The notes under the pieces: model-generated | Seen by the model: only the letters and a program-made list of their open reading frames with translations | The model's database searches: none | Told to the model about the DNA's origin: nothing | Source of the DNA: Melioribacter roseus | Lineage (GTDB): Bacteria > Bacteroidota > Ignavibacteria > Ignavibacteriales > Melioribacteraceae | Reading direction: 5' to 3' | Assembly: GCA_020724265.1 (NCBI GenBank) | Contig: DYHH01000008.1 | Span: 1 to 64,000 of the forward strand | Length of the DNA: 64,000 bases | Position numbers and translations under genes: made by a program | In this document: piece by piece, positions 18,365 to 26,196 of the stretch | Layout: every line of letters starts with the position of its first letter | How positions within the stretch are numbered: position 1 is the first letter of the stretch

Positions 18365-20151
18365 AATTCACCTTTCTGAATTTTTTCCTTTAATCCTTCT
18401 CTTTCCGGGTCTAACTCGAATGCTTTTTCCCAATATTCCAAAGCTTTGATTTTATTATTCAGTTTGAAATATACATCACCCAGATGGTCAGTTACTTCGG
18501 CATTATCTTCATTTTCTTTTAATGATTGACAAATATAATCCCTTGCCTTTTCATAATCACCTAATTTAAAATAGACCCAGCCGATTGTATCTAAATAAGA
18601 AGAATTATAGGGATCGATTTCAAGAGCTTTTTCTACCATCTGTAATGCTTTTTCTAATTCGATATCTCGTTCAGCCAATGAGTATGCATAATTATTTAAT
18701 ACAAGCGCATTCTCTGAATCAATGGAAAGTGCATATTCATAAAGCTCGGCTGATTTATCATGATTGCCGAGATTTTCTTCTATCAAACCTATTGTACCAA
18801 TTAATGAAACATTCATCGGTTCCTTTTCCAAAGCTCGGTTAAGATAAATTAATGCTTCTTCCTCTTTCTTTAGTTGATTCAGAGTTATCCCGTATGCGTA
18901 CAAACTTGTAAAATCATCCGGGTTCAGTAGTAAAGACTTTTTGAGATATGGTTCCGATTTTTTATACTCGGTTGATTGAGTATAAGAAATGCCGAGTATT
19001 AAGTTCAATGCAAATTCATCAGGGAATCGTTCAATTACCGGTTCTAAAATTTCTATTGCTTCTTTATACCTGCCGGAATCAAACAGAAGTCCGCCAAGCG
19101 ACATGAAAATTTGTGGATTCCAAGGAGCAAGTTCACCGGCAGATTTAAAATAATCTACGGCTGTTGAATCTTCATTTTCATGCAGAGCTATTTGAGCTAA
19201 ATACAATTTTACCTGCCAATGTGTAGTATCGGCATCAATATCATTAAATATCTTTTTTGCTCTGGGAAGTGAAAGACTATCTTTACCGGCATGATTAAAA
19301 AAAGCTGCACCAATTTTAATTTTAGATTCAAAATGCATATCAGCCCGTTCACTTAATTTTACGTACTCTTCAGCTCCTTCCGTCCATCTATCCGATTGTA
19401 TCAGTGCATTAGCTTTATACTCAATGAGATTAATATCCTCCGGAAATTGAATCAATAACTCTTCAGTTAAATTTAGTGCTTTATCATACTTTTCGGTTTT
19501 CAGATATGACTCGACTAACAATTTTCTCATTCGAAGATTATCGGGATCGATTTGAATCAATTCTTCAATAGTTGAAATTGTTCCCTCAACATTCCCGATT
19601 CTTTCGTTCAGATTTGCAATATTAACAAGCACATTCCATTCCGGACCAATTAAATCAATAAGTTTATGATATAGTTCAAGTGCCTTCAACGGTTTAGATG
19701 ATTCATAAATTTGAGCTAAAGAATAATATGCTCTTTCATCCGAAGGGTTTTTACTTATTATACTTTCGTAAACTTTTGCGGCGGAATCGGGTTGGTTGCC
19801 TAATTGATAAATTGAAGCAAGTAAATAATTGTACTCAAAATTATCGTTATCACCTTTTACTGCATCTTTAGCATGTATCAAAGCTGAGGGAAGCTTTTTA
19901 ATTCTCATGAAATTTTTTGCCAAAGCAAAATGAATTCCCGGTGACGGGTCTAATCTTAATGCTTCCTGGTAATCAATAATTGCATCTGTATAATTACCTT
20001 TCATTTCGTGAAGTGAACCTGAAATAAAAAGTTCCTTTGCATATTCTTTATTTTTTGCGGATTCGGGTGAGACTTTTTTTGTAATTTCAGGTGAACCTGA
20101 ACAGCCATAAAAAATTACTATGATGATTACTACTAAACTGAATTTATACAT
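18361..20151 (-). CDS. Tetratricopeptide-repeat lipoprotein
   Basis: A 596-residue lipoprotein with lipobox IIVIFYGC at about residue 16. Residues from about 30 to the end are some fourteen to sixteen 34-residue TPR units with the usual W/L-G-Y-A-F-P pattern (for example GNYTDAIIDYQEALRLDP, GDYEKARDYICQSLKENE, NKIKALEYWEKAFELDPE). TPR arrays serve as protein-binding scaffolds; in this place they probably face the periplasm from the outer membrane. It is the first gene of the TPR-DUF4292-EnvC-like trio and is divergent from the ATP-grasp gene across a 109-base spacer that should hold both promoters. Confidence 0.85.
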   Translation of the reverse strand: MYKFSLVVIIIVIFYGCSGSPEITKKVSPESAKNKEYAKELFISGSLHEMKGNYTDAIIDYQEALRLDPSPGIHFALAKNFMRIKKLPSALIHAKDAVKGDNDNFEYNYLLASIYQLGNQPDSAAKVYESIISKNPSDERAYYSLAQIYESSKPLKALELYHKLIDLIGPEWNVLVNIANLNERIGNVEGTISTIEELIQIDPDNLRMRKLLVESYLKTEKYDKALNLTEELLIQFPEDINLIEYKANALIQSDRWTEGAEEYVKLSERADMHFESKIKIGAAFFNHAGKDSLSLPRAKKIFNDIDADTTHWQVKLYLAQIALHENEDSTAVDYFKSAGELAPWNPQIFMSLGGLLFDSGRYKEAIEILEPVIERFPDEFALNLILGISYTQSTEYKKSEPYLKKSLLLNPDDFTSLYAYGITLNQLKKEEEALIYLNRALEKEPMNVSLIGTIGLIEENLGNHDKSAELYEYALSIDSENALVLNNYAYSLAERDIELEKALQMVEKALEIDPYNSSYLDTIGWVYFKLGDYEKARDYICQSLKENEDNAEVTDHLGDVYFKLNNKIKALEYWEKAFELDPEREGLKEKIQKGEL

Positions 20152-20260
20152 ATTTCCCTTATTATATTGGTAGAAAAATACTTTTTAAGTGCCTGAATAA
20201 CAAGGTGTTTCCTTTGCTTAGAAAGTCTTATATAACTATTTTTACGACTAAACTTATTTT

Positions 20261-21163
20261 ATGAAATTCGATCTTGCCATATCATATACGTGGATTTACG
20301 ACATTGAGTTTACTCAATTAATTGAGAAAATGTTCCAAGCAAATAGTTTGTCAACTTTTCTTATTAATCATAATAATATTGAAGAAATAACAAAATTTGT
20401 TCGTGATAAAAAAATTTCTTTTGATGCATATTTAGATCGTGCATCAGATGAAGATAGTAATTTTTTAGAATTAGCCGATCTGCTTGAAAAATCTTCTTGC
20501 AGAATTATTAATCAATACAAAAAAGTTGCACAGTCAACCGACAAAGCACTTGTACAACCAAAATTGATTAATGCCGGTTTGAAAATACCGGAGACAATAA
20601 TCGTCCCACCCTACGAAACACAACCCGAACTAAAAATAACAGAACGAAATTTAGAAAAAATCGGAAGACCTTTTATTATTAAGCCCTCATATTATACGGG
20701 AGGAAGTGATGGAGTAATAAAAAATGGATTTACTTTTGATGATATTCAAGCTGCTCGAATGACCAACAAAGATGATAGTTATTTAATTCAAAAGAAAATT
20801 TATCCGGTTGTAATTAATAAGCACCGCTCGTGGTTTAGAGTTTTATGGGCATTCGGGAAAGTCATTCCTTTATTGTGGGATGATGAGACTTTGGTTTATT
20901 CCGAACTTGATGTTAAATCTGAGCACCCTGAAGTTTTTAAGGAAATTGTAAGTGAAATGAATACAATTTATAAGGTTACCGGACTTGATTATTTTTCAAG
21001 TGAGTTCGCATTAACTAAATCCGGTGAATTATACTTGATTGATTATGTGAACGATCAGTGTGATATGAGATTAAAATCAACACACTTCGATGGGGTTCCG
21101 AATAGAATTGTAAAAGAATTTATTAATGAAATGATTCAATTTGTAAAATCACTTCAGAAATAA
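20261..21163 (+). CDS. ATP-grasp family ligase, substrate unknown
   Basis: A 300-residue cytosolic protein with the ATP-grasp layout: N-terminal pre-grasp domain, then NQYKKVAQSTDKALVQPKLINAGLKIPET (the Lys-lined entry), GRPFIIKPSYYTGGSDGVIK (nucleotide-binding Lys and gly-rich loop, about 137-158), YLIQKKIYPV (purine hinge), and EFALTKSGELYLIDYVNDQCDMR with the metal-binding Glu/Asp/Asn near 255-275. It looks like the RimK/glutathione-synthetase-type sub-branch. It has no obvious pathway partner: it is divergent from an envelope operon and converges on rsgA, overlapping its stop by 10 bases. No strong ribosome binding site precedes the ATG. Confidence 0.75.
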   Translation: MKFDLAISYTWIYDIEFTQLIEKMFQANSLSTFLINHNNIEEITKFVRDKKISFDAYLDRASDEDSNFLELADLLEKSSCRIINQYKKVAQSTDKALVQPKLINAGLKIPETIIVPPYETQPELKITERNLEKIGRPFIIKPSYYTGGSDGVIKNGFTFDDIQAARMTNKDDSYLIQKKIYPVVINKHRSWFRVLWAFGKVIPLLWDDETLVYSELDVKSEHPEVFKEIVSEMNTIYKVTGLDYFSSEFALTKSGELYLIDYVNDQCDMRLKSTHFDGVPNRIVKEFINEMIQFVKSLQK

Positions 21164-22170
21164 AGATCATCTTCAATCGAATCCAATATGTTCAGATAAC
21201 TTTCATACCGCTCAGCATTAATTTTATTATTTCTTACTGCTTCAATAACAGCACATCCGGGTTCATGATGATGAGTACAAGTATTAAATTTGCATTCATG
21301 TACAAAGGGAAGAAACTCAATAAAATAATGTGATAAATTTTCTTCGGTTATTCCATACGGGTCAACTTCTCGTATTCCGGGGGTATCAATTATAAAAGTA
21401 TCCTTTTCAACTTTTTCCATTCTTACCGTTACTGTGGTATGTGTACCTTTCCCGGAATAATCACTTATTTCTTTTACTTTAAAATTCAAACTTGGATATA
21501 GGATATTATAAATTGAAGACTTCCCTACCCCGGAATGTCCCCAAAACATATTTACTTTCGAATTCATCACACTTAATAATTTATCAATAGAAGAATCCTT
21601 ATTAATTATTGAAGTCAAAAACACATCATACCCAATTGATTGATACATTTCCGCATACTTTTTCGATATATCATTTTTATCCAAATCAATCTTATTAATA
21701 ATTAGATGCGGCTTAACGTTTGAGCTTTCTGCGATTACTAATAATCTGTCGACAGAACGGTTATTGAATTGCGGTTTTTTGATACTTGTGACAATGAAAA
21801 AATTATCAACGTTTGCACTTACGATTTGCTCAAGCCTTTCTCCGCGGTAACTTGCGCCTTTTATCTTTGGTGCTTTTCTGGAAATATGATTTTTTCTTTT
21901 TAAAATTTTCTCAATTACACCTGTACCGTCATTATTAATTTTATATTGAACGAAATCACCGACAGCTGCAATATCCAGGGTATAGAGTTTATCTTTTTTC
22001 AACTCAAACTCTTTTTGAAACTTTCCTCTAAGCGAACAACGGATTACATTTTCTTTTTCGGTAAGAACATAGTAATCTTTGCTTTCTATTCTAAGAATTC
22101 TTCCTTTTATATTTTCCTCACAAAAAAAAAGCGCCTCAGAAAAAATAAGGCGCTTAGTAAATGAAGTCAA
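21154..22170 (-). CDS. rsgA: Ribosome small-subunit-dependent GTPase A
   Basis: RsgA (YjeQ/YloQ) is a circularly permuted GTPase that checks late 30S maturation. An OB-fold lies at about residues 20-90; G4 is INKID near 138; the P-loop GHSGVGKSS near 210; G3 DTPGIRE near 262; the zinc site C-x4-C-x-H-x5-C near 292 (CKFNTCTHHHEPGC). The 5' end is odd: the only conventional start in frame is the TTG at 22170, but the next 15 codons are the terminator hairpin of the upstream porin gene. Homologues start at the equivalent of IKGRILRIES, here an in-frame ATA codon at 22110-22108 preceded by a GAGG with five-base spacing. The interval given uses the TTG; the true start is uncertain, the family assignment is not. 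Confidence 0.9.
   Translation of the reverse strand: MTSFTKRLIFSEALFFCEENIKGRILRIESKDYYVLTEKENVIRCSLRGKFQKEFELKKDKLYTLDIAAVGDFVQYKINNDGTGVIEKILKRKNHISRKAPKIKGASYRGERLEQIVSANVDNFFIVTSIKKPQFNNRSVDRLLVIAESSNVKPHLIINKIDLDKNDISKKYAEMYQSIGYDVFLTSIINKDSSIDKLLSVMNSKVNMFWGHSGVGKSSIYNILYPSLNFKVKEISDYSGKGTHTTVTVRMEKVEKDTFIIDTPGIREVDPYGITEENLSHYFIEFLPFVHECKFNTCTHHHEPGCAVIEAVRNNKINAERYESYLNILDSIEDDLYF
22129..22155 (-). terminator. Rho-independent terminator after the porin gene, inside the rsgA 5' end
   Basis: On the minus strand an eight-base stem AAGCGCCT/AGGCGCTT (22155-22148 with 22136-22129) with an eleven-base loop is followed directly by nine T residues (22130-22122). This is a textbook intrinsic terminator, 30 bases after the stop of the FadL-like gene. 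It lies within the first codons of rsgA as counted from the only TTG start. Confidence 0.85.
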
Positions 22171-22184
22171 TCTATTGAGGTTGA

Positions 22185-23606
22185 CTAAAATAAATATCTT
22201 ACGGTTAATAAAACGTTTGTCGATGTGATATCCTGGAAAGTACGGGAATCGTCAAATCCGTAGTTATCACCAATATTTTTCCACCATCCGTGGACATAAG
22301 CAATATCTAAAGACAAAACTTTGTTGGGCATAATTCCCAATCCGGCTGTAATGTATTTTCTATTGAATTCCGACGGATCATTTTTAAAAGCAGAAGGCTG
22401 CATTATGAAACCGCCTCGAATAGAAATAAAAGGTTCAGGTAATCTATACTCAAAACCAAAATTGTAATTTAGAACTTCTTTGAAAGCATCTTTTATATCT
22501 CTGTTATTTGAACTTACCAAACCTTGATCCAACCCGTCACCGAATTCCATTTGTGTATAGTCGATAAAGGTTGCCTCTGCCGATAAAGTTAGATCGGCAA
22601 ATTCATATGCAAATGCACCGGTGAATTCAAATGGTGAAGTAATATCATACTCAACAATATTTCTGATCGGGTCAATTTCAACGAGGGTACCATCACCAAA
22701 CTCGCTTGTCGCTTCAACAAAATAATTTTCTTTAATGGTGTACTTTGTCGGGAATTTAACAGTCGCACCTATTTTCATAAAACTCGGCAGTTTATATAGG
22801 AATCCTATTTTAAAATCCCAACCGGAAATATCCCAATCAATTACATCATTAAAATAAAAAGTTTGGAAGTCGGCAGTAAACGGTTCGGAAGGATCTGTAC
22901 GAACTGAAGCATCATAAACATTACGAGTATCATCTTCGTAGTATCTTCTATCGCTTTTATAAGAACCGGAGATAATATTTAACGTTGCACCGAAAAAAAC
23001 ATCTTTGGCAACTTCAATTGCGCCGGCTAATGACCAGCTGTTAATTTTCCCCTCTTCAATAATATCTCCACTTTGGTTTAAATTACCATTTATAGGAGTT
23101 TGTGTTCCGGTTGTATCTGTTAAATAGAGTTCATATGAAATGTCACCAAATCCAAGCAATGATTGAATCATCGAAGTGTTGCCGCTGTTAAAACCATTAA
23201 ATTCCAAAGCAGAATTAAAATTTTTGGATTGATTAAAACCAAACCCGAAAACCAAACTTCCCTGTACAGTCGGCATAGGAAGAACCAATCCTGCTTGGCT
23301 TAAATTTGTTGTGCTGTTTGAAAAATCTGTTTTATTATTAAAAAATTCCGTACTATTTTCAAACGAGTTATATAAAAATGAACCGCTGAATTCTGCGCGT
23401 GTTGCAGTACCTAATCCAGCCGGGTTGAAAAATGAACCGCTGTAATCATAACTCAGGGCATTATATGCATTACCCATACCCAATGCTTTTGCATTAGCTC
23501 CTATACCGGGGAAAGATAATCGTAAAGCATCATTAATATTTTGAGAAAAATTTGTAGTTACAATTAGTGTAAACAAGATCAATAAGCTTTTAGAGAATTT
23601 TTTCAT
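22185..23606 (-). CDS. FadL/TodX-family outer-membrane transport protein
   Basis: A 473-residue outer-membrane barrel of the OMPP1/FadL/TodX type that takes up hydrophobic compounds. The start chosen is ATG at 23606, which has a GGAG five bases upstream and begins a proper signal peptide (MKKFSKSLLILFTLIVTTNFSQ); an upstream ATG at 23630 is less likely. Just after cleavage comes the family N-terminal plug region: GIGANAKALGMGNAYNALS and DYSGSFFNPAGLG (about 40-70), where the NPAG is the hallmark. Many beta strands follow and the protein ends in Tyr-Leu-Phe. It is also distantly like PorV, so a T9SS role cannot be excluded, but its length and NPAG core favour FadL. It ends in a strong terminator. 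Confidence 0.82.
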   Translation of the reverse strand: MKKFSKSLLILFTLIVTTNFSQNINDALRLSFPGIGANAKALGMGNAYNALSYDYSGSFFNPAGLGTATRAEFSGSFLYNSFENSTEFFNNKTDFSNSTTNLSQAGLVLPMPTVQGSLVFGFGFNQSKNFNSALEFNGFNSGNTSMIQSLLGFGDISYELYLTDTTGTQTPINGNLNQSGDIIEEGKINSWSLAGAIEVAKDVFFGATLNIISGSYKSDRRYYEDDTRNVYDASVRTDPSEPFTADFQTFYFNDVIDWDISGWDFKIGFLYKLPSFMKIGATVKFPTKYTIKENYFVEATSEFGDGTLVEIDPIRNIVEYDITSPFEFTGAFAYEFADLTLSAEATFIDYTQMEFGDGLDQGLVSSNNRDIKDAFKEVLNYNFGFEYRLPEPFISIRGGFIMQPSAFKNDPSEFNRKYITAGLGIMPNKVLSLDIAYVHGWWKNIGDNYGFDDSRTFQDITSTNVLLTVRYLF

Positions 23607-23633
23607 AACTACTCCGTATTTATGAAACATAAA

Positions 23634-24830
23634 TTATTTCTTTCCCCTACCTGATGAAGAAGAACTGCTGCTTCTACTTGAAGATGAACTAGTTCCGCTC
23701 GATCTTGACGATGAAGAACTACTTGGTCTTGAATAACTTGAATTATTGCTACTGCTTGAAGACGGACGAGAATATGTACTTCTACTTGGTGAACTTGAAC
23801 GAGGTGTAGTAGTGGTTGACTTTCTACTACTGCTACTCTTTGGCGGAGTATAACTTCTGTTTGGTGACGGATAACTTTTACGTTCAGGAGTTTTTGTTTT
23901 TTGCGGTGCAACAGAACGAGATGAACTATTATTATCCTTAGGTGCCGTTGAACGTGTTGACGGTTGTGTTCTGCTAGGAATAGTCTCACGATTAATATCT
24001 ACTTGATATCTTCTTGCATCTTTACTTTCAACTTCGCCTACTTTTCTTCCGGTTTGGGGAACAACTTTTCTGTTTGTATCCGTAGTTCTGCCAGTTGCCG
24101 GAGTTGGAGTCTTTGGCTTATCAATACTTCTTCCCGTTCTAGGATCTTGTCTTGATGTACCTCTTTCATCAGCATCTCTTGAAAAAGAAGTTACGGTTCC
24201 TCGTTCCTTATCATTGGTTCTTCCTGTTTGTACTGTTCTACCATCACCGGCTCCGCCATCTCTTGTACTGCCTGGTGTAATTGTACCACGACCGTCATCT
24301 ATACCTCTTCCTCTTCCGCTGTTTCGTAAACCGGTATAACGATTAGATCTATCTTTAAAATCTTTGTAAGAATAATATCCACCATAATAATGATATGGTG
24401 AACGATAGAATGAATAGCCCCACCATCCTGTATAAGCTAGTGGATAAAACCAAGGATCCGGGAAGAAAATGTAAGTTGGATAATAATAACCCCATCTATA
24501 ATAATCATAGTAGGAAAAACCAAAATAAAAATATGAAGAGGGATAATATGCAGTGAAGTATCTTCTGTAAGCCGGTCTATAAAACGGATCGTAATAATTT
24601 TCTATGTAGATAACATCAGGGTCTGAGTAATAATATTCTCCATCTTCATATGCATATGATTCATCATAATATGTAGTTGAATCATATTCGTCGTAATATT
24701 CTGTTGTTTCAGATTTTTCAACTCTTACATAATCTCTATCATAATCTCTCATTGCAATTTGTGTGTAACAACCTGAAAGAAAGATAGAAGATGCAAATAC
24801 TATCACACTTGTCTTCAGTAAAAATTTCAT
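23634..24830 (-). CDS. Low-complexity lipoprotein: Tyr-rich N-terminal half, Ser/Arg/Thr-rich C-terminal half
   Basis: A 398-residue lipoprotein with lipobox LSGC at about residue 21. Residues about 25-155 are extraordinarily rich in Tyr, Asp, Glu, Trp and Phe (TTYYDESYAYEDGEYYYSD, YYRWGYYYPTYIFFPDPWFY). From about 160 to the end the sequence turns into Arg/Thr/Gly/Pro and then long Ser/Arg runs (SSSSSRSSGTSSSSS). No enzyme domain is visible. Such sequences are disordered, sticky and often surface-exposed or matrix-forming; this is inference. It ends 28 bases before the FadL-like gene start, so the two may share a transcript. A putative regulatory hairpin lies upstream (24939-24978). Confidence 0.65.
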   Translation of the reverse strand: MKFLLKTSVIVFASSIFLSGCYTQIAMRDYDRDYVRVEKSETTEYYDEYDSTTYYDESYAYEDGEYYYSDPDVIYIENYYDPFYRPAYRRYFTAYYPSSYFYFGFSYYDYYRWGYYYPTYIFFPDPWFYPLAYTGWWGYSFYRSPYHYYGGYYSYKDFKDRSNRYTGLRNSGRGRGIDDGRGTITPGSTRDGGAGDGRTVQTGRTNDKERGTVTSFSRDADERGTSRQDPRTGRSIDKPKTPTPATGRTTDTNRKVVPQTGRKVGEVESKDARRYQVDINRETIPSRTQPSTRSTAPKDNNSSSRSVAPQKTKTPERKSYPSPNRSYTPPKSSSSRKSTTTTPRSSSPSRSTYSRPSSSSSNNSSYSRPSSSSSSRSSGTSSSSSRSSSSSSSGRGKK

Positions 24831-24938
24831 CTCACACCTCTTTATTTTATAATCTTCATTTACTAACAGTAATTTTACAAATATTATGCCGATAAAATGG
24901 GGTAAAAAACGGGAATATTCTTAGATTTGTTTAGCGTT

Positions 24939-24978
24939 TGTATAAGATATTGCACGTTTGTGTACAATATTTTATACA
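24939..24978. repeat. Long imperfect inverted repeat in the spacer upstream of the Tyr-rich lipoprotein
   Basis: TGTATAAGATATTG at 24939-24952 is the reverse complement, with one mismatch, of CAATATTTTATACA at 24965-24978. The twelve-base centre contains CAC and GTG that can extend the stem. It has no following T-run on either strand, so it is not a standard terminator. It could be an operator for the lipoprotein gene (109 bases downstream) or a 3' end hairpin of the gene ending at 25016. The surrounding 185-base spacer has nothing else recognisable. Confidence 0.5.
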
Positions 24979-25015
24979 CATTATAACTGCAAAAGTTCGC
25001 AATTATTCGGCTATA

Positions 25016-25792
25016 TTAGAAGATGGATCGGATGAATTCGACGAAAATGGCTCTATCTGCTTTATTGCTTGTAATCTTTTTGTTTGCAATTAAATCTCTC
25101 AAATCAAGTCCTATTGTAAAACCTTCCCCAACCGACCATCGAACTCCGATATTCATATATCCTGCGCCGTCACCGTAAGCTTTAATTGTATTGTCATTAA
25201 TTGCGAAATTATACTCCCCAACAAATGAAATTTTGGGACCTATTGTTTTTTCAAAACCGACTCCAAGGTTTAAATCCTTGTCATCATCATCGCGTTCTAA
25301 TGAATAATTAATTATTCCATGCAAACTAAGGTAACCGAGAAATTCGAAATTCTTTGCGACAGCCAGATAAAAACCGGGAGATTTAATTTCAAACCTGTTG
25401 AGTTCATCGTCATACAACCCTTTGCCTTGAGAATCAAATCCTAAAGTGAATGCCGGCATGCCTTCAGTTTCGTCAATTAACCGGGCACGAACATTAACAC
25501 CGGGTAATTTATACCAATCAACTTTACCCGTACCAATAATATTTGCTCCGCCGTAAGAAATACCAAAACTAAAATTATCAAAAACACCAACTTCGATTTT
25601 TGATATTACAACACCGAACGGCAGAACATCGGCAGTTACACCGACAAATCCTTTTTCAAGAATTCCGGCTGAAGGAAGATCTATTAAAGAACGGTATTCA
25701 TATTTTGCATCGGTACCGGCTGTACCTTGTGCAAATTGAATAACACTTAAAAAGAAAAACAATACTGTTGTAATTATCTTTTTCATCTTCAT
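25016..25792 (-). CDS. Putative outer-membrane or secreted beta-rich protein, family not recognised
   Basis: A 258-residue protein with a signal peptide (KKIITTVLFFFLSVIQFAQG). The mature part is all short amphipathic strands (GFVGVTADVLPFGVVISKIEVGV and GYLSLHGIINYSL in outline) with Gly and aromatic residues at regular spacing, ending in Phe, which suggests a small beta-barrel. No catalytic motif was seen. Its ATG overlaps the stop of the preceding small membrane-protein gene by four bases, linking it to the cysS transcript. Proteins of this kind are usually listed as hypothetical in related genomes. Confidence 0.55.
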   Translation of the reverse strand: MKMKKIITTVLFFFLSVIQFAQGTAGTDAKYEYRSLIDLPSAGILEKGFVGVTADVLPFGVVISKIEVGVFDNFSFGISYGGANIIGTGKVDWYKLPGVNVRARLIDETEGMPAFTLGFDSQGKGLYDDELNRFEIKSPGFYLAVAKNFEFLGYLSLHGIINYSLERDDDDKDLNLGVGFEKTIGPKISFVGEYNFAINDNTIKAYGDGAGYMNIGVRWSVGEGFTIGLDLRDLIANKKITSNKADRAIFVEFIRSIF

Positions 25793-26196
25793 TCCATTTT
25801 GTGATTTGGTATTTCTACAAGAAAAATATTTTGTGTTTTATTAGTTCTTATTTCCAATTTTACAGGAGTATTGTACTTAATAAGCTTTATCTTTAGGAAA
25901 TTATCAGTTTTTAAAATATTGCCGATATTGTCTTCACCATCAATTATTGTATAAGAAAATTCAACATTTCGCATTGGAGCTTTCTTACCCAATGAATTTA
26001 GCGGAATTAATTCCAATTCATAATTCAATGAACTTGGTTCGTGTAAATCTATTTTTACTTCGTAGATGTTAAAAATATAGAACCAAGATAAGAACAATAA
26101 TATTAAGAGTGTAACAAAAAATGTAATGATCAATTTTATTACTTTATTTTTTTTTGAATGATGTTCCACTCTTTGTGTCCACAAGTTGGAAACCAA
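25789..26196 (-). CDS. Small single-pass membrane protein of unknown function
   Basis: About 110-135 residues with one membrane segment near the N-terminus (LIITFFVTLLILLFLSWFYI) and a periplasmic beta-rich domain (LNYELELIPLNSLGKKAPM, VEFSYTIIDGEDNIGN). The coordinates use a TTG at 26196, which overlaps the end of cysS by 53 bases; later in-frame starts at 26184 (TTG) or 26169 (GTG) are equally possible. It overlaps the next gene by four bases. No family was recognised; it may assist the beta-rich protein encoded just after it. Confidence 0.55.
   Translation of the reverse strand: MVSNLWTQRVEHHSKKNKVIKLIITFFVTLLILLFLSWFYIFNIYEVKIDLHEPSSLNYELELIPLNSLGKKAPMRNVEFSYTIIDGEDNIGNILKTDNFLKIKLIKYNTPVKLEIRTNKTQNIFLVEIPNHKME

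Noticed and set aside
22185-23606. PorV, a T9SS shuttle protein, for the FadL-like gene
   Set aside because: The NPAG plug region and the length fit OMPP1/FadL/TodX better. PorV also belongs to this barrel superfamily, so it stays only as an alternative.
23609-23989. 126-residue minus-strand frame rich in His, Gln, Val and Leu inside the lipoprotein gene
   Set aside because: It is the shifted reading of the repetitive Ser/Arg codons of the lipoprotein gene. It has no signal, motif or own ribosome binding site.
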